Assembly: GCA_023399355.1 (NCBI GenBank)
Contig: JAEWQC010000010.1
Coordinates: forward strand, 1 to 7,425
Source of the DNA: Bacillota bacterium
Lineage (GTDB): Bacteria; Bacillota; Clostridia; Acetivibrionales; DTU013
Length of the DNA stretch: 7,425 bases
Direction: 5' to 3'
Both the position numbers and the translations under genes were made by a program. Every line of letters starts with the position of its first letter. Within the stretch, counting starts at the first letter, position 1. A model generated the notes under the pieces. It saw only the letters and a program-made list of their open reading frames with translations, did no database searches and had not been told where the DNA came from. This document shows, piece after piece, positions 5,905-7,425 of this stretch.

Positions 5905-6912
5905 ATGAAAAGGAACATCGCACTATTGCTGAGCCTGGCAGTGGCAATATTTACATTTGCCGGCTGCGGCTCGAACAGCAGCAAAGGGGAAGCTGTAAAA
6001 ACAGGTTTGGCAGTTATTTCGTCCATGGCGAAATCTGTTGACGCAGGTGACAAGGACGGACTTGCCGAGGTTGACTCAACAGTCGCTGCTGTTACTGTTG
6101 ACAAAAATGGCAAAATACTCAACTGCAAAATCGATGCCGCACAAACGAAAATCAACTTTACCGCTGCAGGTAAACTCACAACTCCACTTGACACGGCATT
6201 CAAATCCAAGCAGGAGCTTGGCGGCGAATATGGATTGGGCAAGGCCTCCGGTATCAAAAAAGAGTGGAATGAGCAGGCGGATGCATTTGCAAAGTATGTG
6301 ACCGGGAAGACTGCTGCGGAGGTAAAGGGAATTGCTGTCACGGCAGAAGGCGTTGCAGCAGATAAGGATCTGTCTTCCTCCGTAACAATACATATCGGAG
6401 ATTTCACAGCGGTTGTTGTGAAAGCTGTCGAAAATGCAAGGGACCTTGGCGCAAAGTCCGGAGACAAGCTCGGTCTTGGCGTTCTGACTTCGATCAGCGG
6501 TTCAAAAGAGGTATCCGACAAGGATGGACTTGCACAGGCGTATACAAATTGCACGGCTACCACATTTGCAGCGGATGGCAAGATCACAAGCTGCATGATT
6601 GATGCTTCACAGTCCAATGTAAACTTCTCAAAGGAAGGCAAAATTACATCGGACCTCAAAGCTGAACTTAAAACGAAACGGGAACTCGGAGCAGCTTATG
6701 GTCTGGCTAAAGCCTCCTCCATTAAGAAGGAGTGGAATGAGCAGGCAGATGCATTTGCAAAGTATGTAACGGGCAAGACTGTTGCAGAAGTAAAAGGGAT
6801 CGCTGTGACCACGGAGGGAGTTCCGGCGGACAAGGATCTGGCGACTTCAGTTACAATCCATATAGGCGACTATGAAGCTATTATTGAAAAAGCATCCGGT
6901 AACGCAAAATAA
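5905..6912 (+). CDS. pplA: PplA-like surface lipoprotein with two FMN-carrier repeats
   Basis: This 335-residue protein has a lipoprotein signal: MKRN, a hydrophobic core, then FAGC with lipidated C21 and a polar GSNSSKGE tether. The rest is two tandem repeats, residues 35-177 and 191-333, aligned without gaps at a spacing of 156. Residues 117-136 and 273-292 are identical. Each repeat ends in a motif resembling the ApbE acceptor site DxxSGAT: DLSSSVT (155-161) and DLATSVT (311-317). This makes T161 and T317 the likely points for covalent FMN. W121/W277 and C74/C230 are also paired; C216 has no partner. PplA of Listeria is likewise a lipoprotein with two flavinylated domains and is the last carrier, passing electrons to outside acceptors such as ferric iron. 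Function here is inferred from that, from the motif and from fmnB next door. It follows eetB by 24 bases and is followed by a hairpin terminator. Confidence 0.82.
   Translation: MKRNIALLLSLAVAIFTFAGCGSNSSKGEAVKTGLAVISSMAKSVDAGDKDGLAEVDSTVAAVTVDKNGKILNCKIDAAQTKINFTAAGKLTTPLDTAFKSKQELGGEYGLGKASGIKKEWNEQADAFAKYVTGKTAAEVKGIAVTAEGVAADKDLSSSVTIHIGDFTAVVVKAVENARDLGAKSGDKLGLGVLTSISGSKEVSDKDGLAQAYTNCTATTFAADGKITSCMIDASQSNVNFSKEGKITSDLKAELKTKRELGAAYGLAKASSIKKEWNEQADAFAKYVTGKTVAEVKGIAVTTEGVPADKDLATSVTIHIGDYEAIIEKASGNAK
6007..6435 (+). repeat. Internal tandem duplication in pplA, unit 1
   Basis: This unit encodes residues 35-177 and repeats 468 bases downstream at 6475-6903. The best conserved stretch at DNA level is around 6262-6312 against 6730-6780, where most differences are third-base changes. 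The rest is clearly diverged, so the duplication is old but under protein-level constraint. Confidence 0.85.
6475..6903 (+). repeat. Internal tandem duplication in pplA, unit 2
   Basis: This unit encodes residues 191-333 and is the partner of the unit at 6007-6435. No insertion or deletion is needed to align the two copies. The conserved core covers W277, the segment 273-292 and the candidate FMN site T317. Confidence 0.85.
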
Positions 6913-6927
6913 GTATTGGAAAATATT

Positions 6928-6959
6928 TTGCATATAAATAGGAAAAAATATGTTATCAT
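6928..6959 (+). promoter_or_regulatory. Possible promoter for fmnB
   Basis: TATCAT (6954-6959, 5/6 match) is preceded by the extended -10 TG (6951-6952, one base before it). TTGCAT (6928-6933) could be the -35 but the spacing is 20 bases, longer than ideal; the extended -10 may compensate. Transcription would begin near 6966, inside the left arm of the adjoining hairpin. Confidence 0.4.
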
Positions 6960-6995
6960 ATGGGAGGTGGATTATTCTGCCTCCCATTTTGTTTT
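6960..6995 (+). terminator. Intrinsic terminator or attenuator between pplA and fmnB
   Basis: An 8-bp perfect stem ATGGGAGG/CCTCCCAT (6960-6967 with 6980-6987) has a 12-base loop and is followed by TTTTGTTTT (6987-6995). It sits 47 bases after the pplA stop and would end, or reduce, transcription from the upstream operon before fmnB. Confidence 0.8.
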
Positions 6996-7008
6996 AAACT
7001 CTTTTTAC

Positions 7009-7014
7009 GAGGTG
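7009..7014 (+). promoter_or_regulatory. Ribosome binding site selecting a TTG start for fmnB
   Basis: GAGGTG lies five bases before TTG 7020. The next in-frame ATG is codon 12, in the middle of the signal peptide's hydrophobic core, so starting there would remove the charged N-region needed for export. Confidence 0.7.
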
Positions 7015-7019
7015 CGGAC

Positions 7020-7425
7020 TTGATCAGAAAAACAGGTGCGATAATACTGGCGATGATATTCATTCTAAATCTGCCGGCTTGCGGTGCAAGGAAGGCTACG
7101 CGGTATGAAGCCGAATTCCTTGAACTGTTTGATACCATGACAAAAGTCGTCGGATATGCAGAGAGCAGGGAGGAATTTACAAAATCCTCACAGCTTGTGT
7201 ATGATGACTTGAAAAAGTATCATGAATTATATGATATTTATCATGACTATGCTGGAATCAACAATATGAAAACAATAAATGATCATGCCGGAATCAAGCC
7301 GGTGAAGGTGGACAGGAAGATTATCGACCTGCTTCTGTTCGGCAGAGAATGGTACGGGAAGACAAATGGCAAAATAAATATCGCTTACGGTGCCGTACTA
7401 TCCATATGGCATCACTGCAGAGAAG
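7020..7425 (+). CDS. fmnB: ApbE-family FAD:protein FMN transferase lipoprotein, N-terminal part (3' end outside window)
   Basis: The first 135 residues of a lipoprotein of the ApbE family are visible. This enzyme takes FMN from FAD and joins it to a threonine of exported flavoproteins, releasing AMP; its natural target here is the upstream PplA-like protein. The signal peptide MIRKTGAIILAMIF ends in lipobox LPAC with lipidated C21, placing the enzyme outside the membrane. Family marks are FDTMTKVVGYA (37-47), YHDYAGINNMKTIND (74-88), an asparagine-alanine type segment before the variable region, and TNGKINIAYGAVLSIWH (115-131). The C-terminal half, with the Mg-binding and catalytic residues, lies beyond the window. 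Translation starts at TTG. It may be expressed by read-through of the hairpin at 6960-6995 or from its own promoter. The family call is secure; the partner is inferred from adjacency. Confidence 0.9.
   Translation, partial: MIRKTGAIILAMIFILNLPACGARKATRYEAEFLELFDTMTKVVGYAESREEFTKSSQLVYDDLKKYHELYDIYHDYAGINNMKTINDHAGIKPVKVDRKIIDLLLFGREWYGKTNGKINIAYGAVLSIWHHCRE

Noticed and set aside
5769..6659. A 296-codon open frame on the - strand opposite eetB and pplA
   Set aside because: It is antisense to two well-supported genes, its product is an S/A/V-rich composition typical of a reversed codon frame, and no ribosome binding site or family signature is visible.

Overview
The window reads as chromosomal DNA of a low-to-moderate GC Firmicute, most likely an anaerobic member of the Clostridia. 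The reasons are AGGAGG-type ribosome binding sites, single-pass lipoproteins, TTG starts, a Rex-like operator of the clostridial type, and protein families typical of that group. The genus cannot be named from the sequence. Every gene is on the + strand.

Layout: (1) Bases 1-527 hold the 3' end of a glycyl-tRNA synthetase gene, closed by a strong intrinsic terminator (552-584). (2) Bases 528-864 are a non-coding gap. It carries three perfect 14-bp tandem repeats (708-749, plus a decayed fourth) and a promoter whose -35 box is covered by a near-consensus operator for the NADH-sensing repressor Rex (792-809). (3) Bases 865-6912 hold six tightly packed genes: a type II NADH dehydrogenase fused to a DoxX-like membrane domain (ndh2), a long-chain polyprenyl diphosphate synthase (dmkB), a UbiA/MenA-type prenyltransferase (dmkA), a membrane-anchored NusG-II domain protein (eetA), a Gx-transporter/HepS-like membrane protein (eetB) and a two-repeat surface lipoprotein (pplA-like). 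(4) After a terminator-like hairpin (6960-6995) overlapped by a possible promoter comes the 5' part of an ApbE-type FMN transferase lipoprotein (fmnB), cut by the window end.

This is the gene set of the flavin-based extracellular electron transfer (EET) system first described in Listeria monocytogenes. In that model a dedicated Ndh2 oxidises NADH and reduces a dedicated demethylmenaquinone, made by the DmkA/DmkB pair. EetA and EetB then help pass electrons to the cell surface, where the lipoprotein PplA, carrying FMN attached covalently by FmnB, hands them to external acceptors. The assignment rests on family recognition plus gene order and has not been tested here.

The system itself is known. 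What looks unusual in this copy is the Rex-like operator, which would tie expression to the NADH/NAD+ ratio; a long Ala/Gly-rich insert in the membrane half of Ndh2; a changed quinone-site motif in Ndh2; two exactly spaced (156-residue) repeats in the lipoprotein with a non-canonical flavinylation motif; and a promoter/terminator overlap before fmnB.
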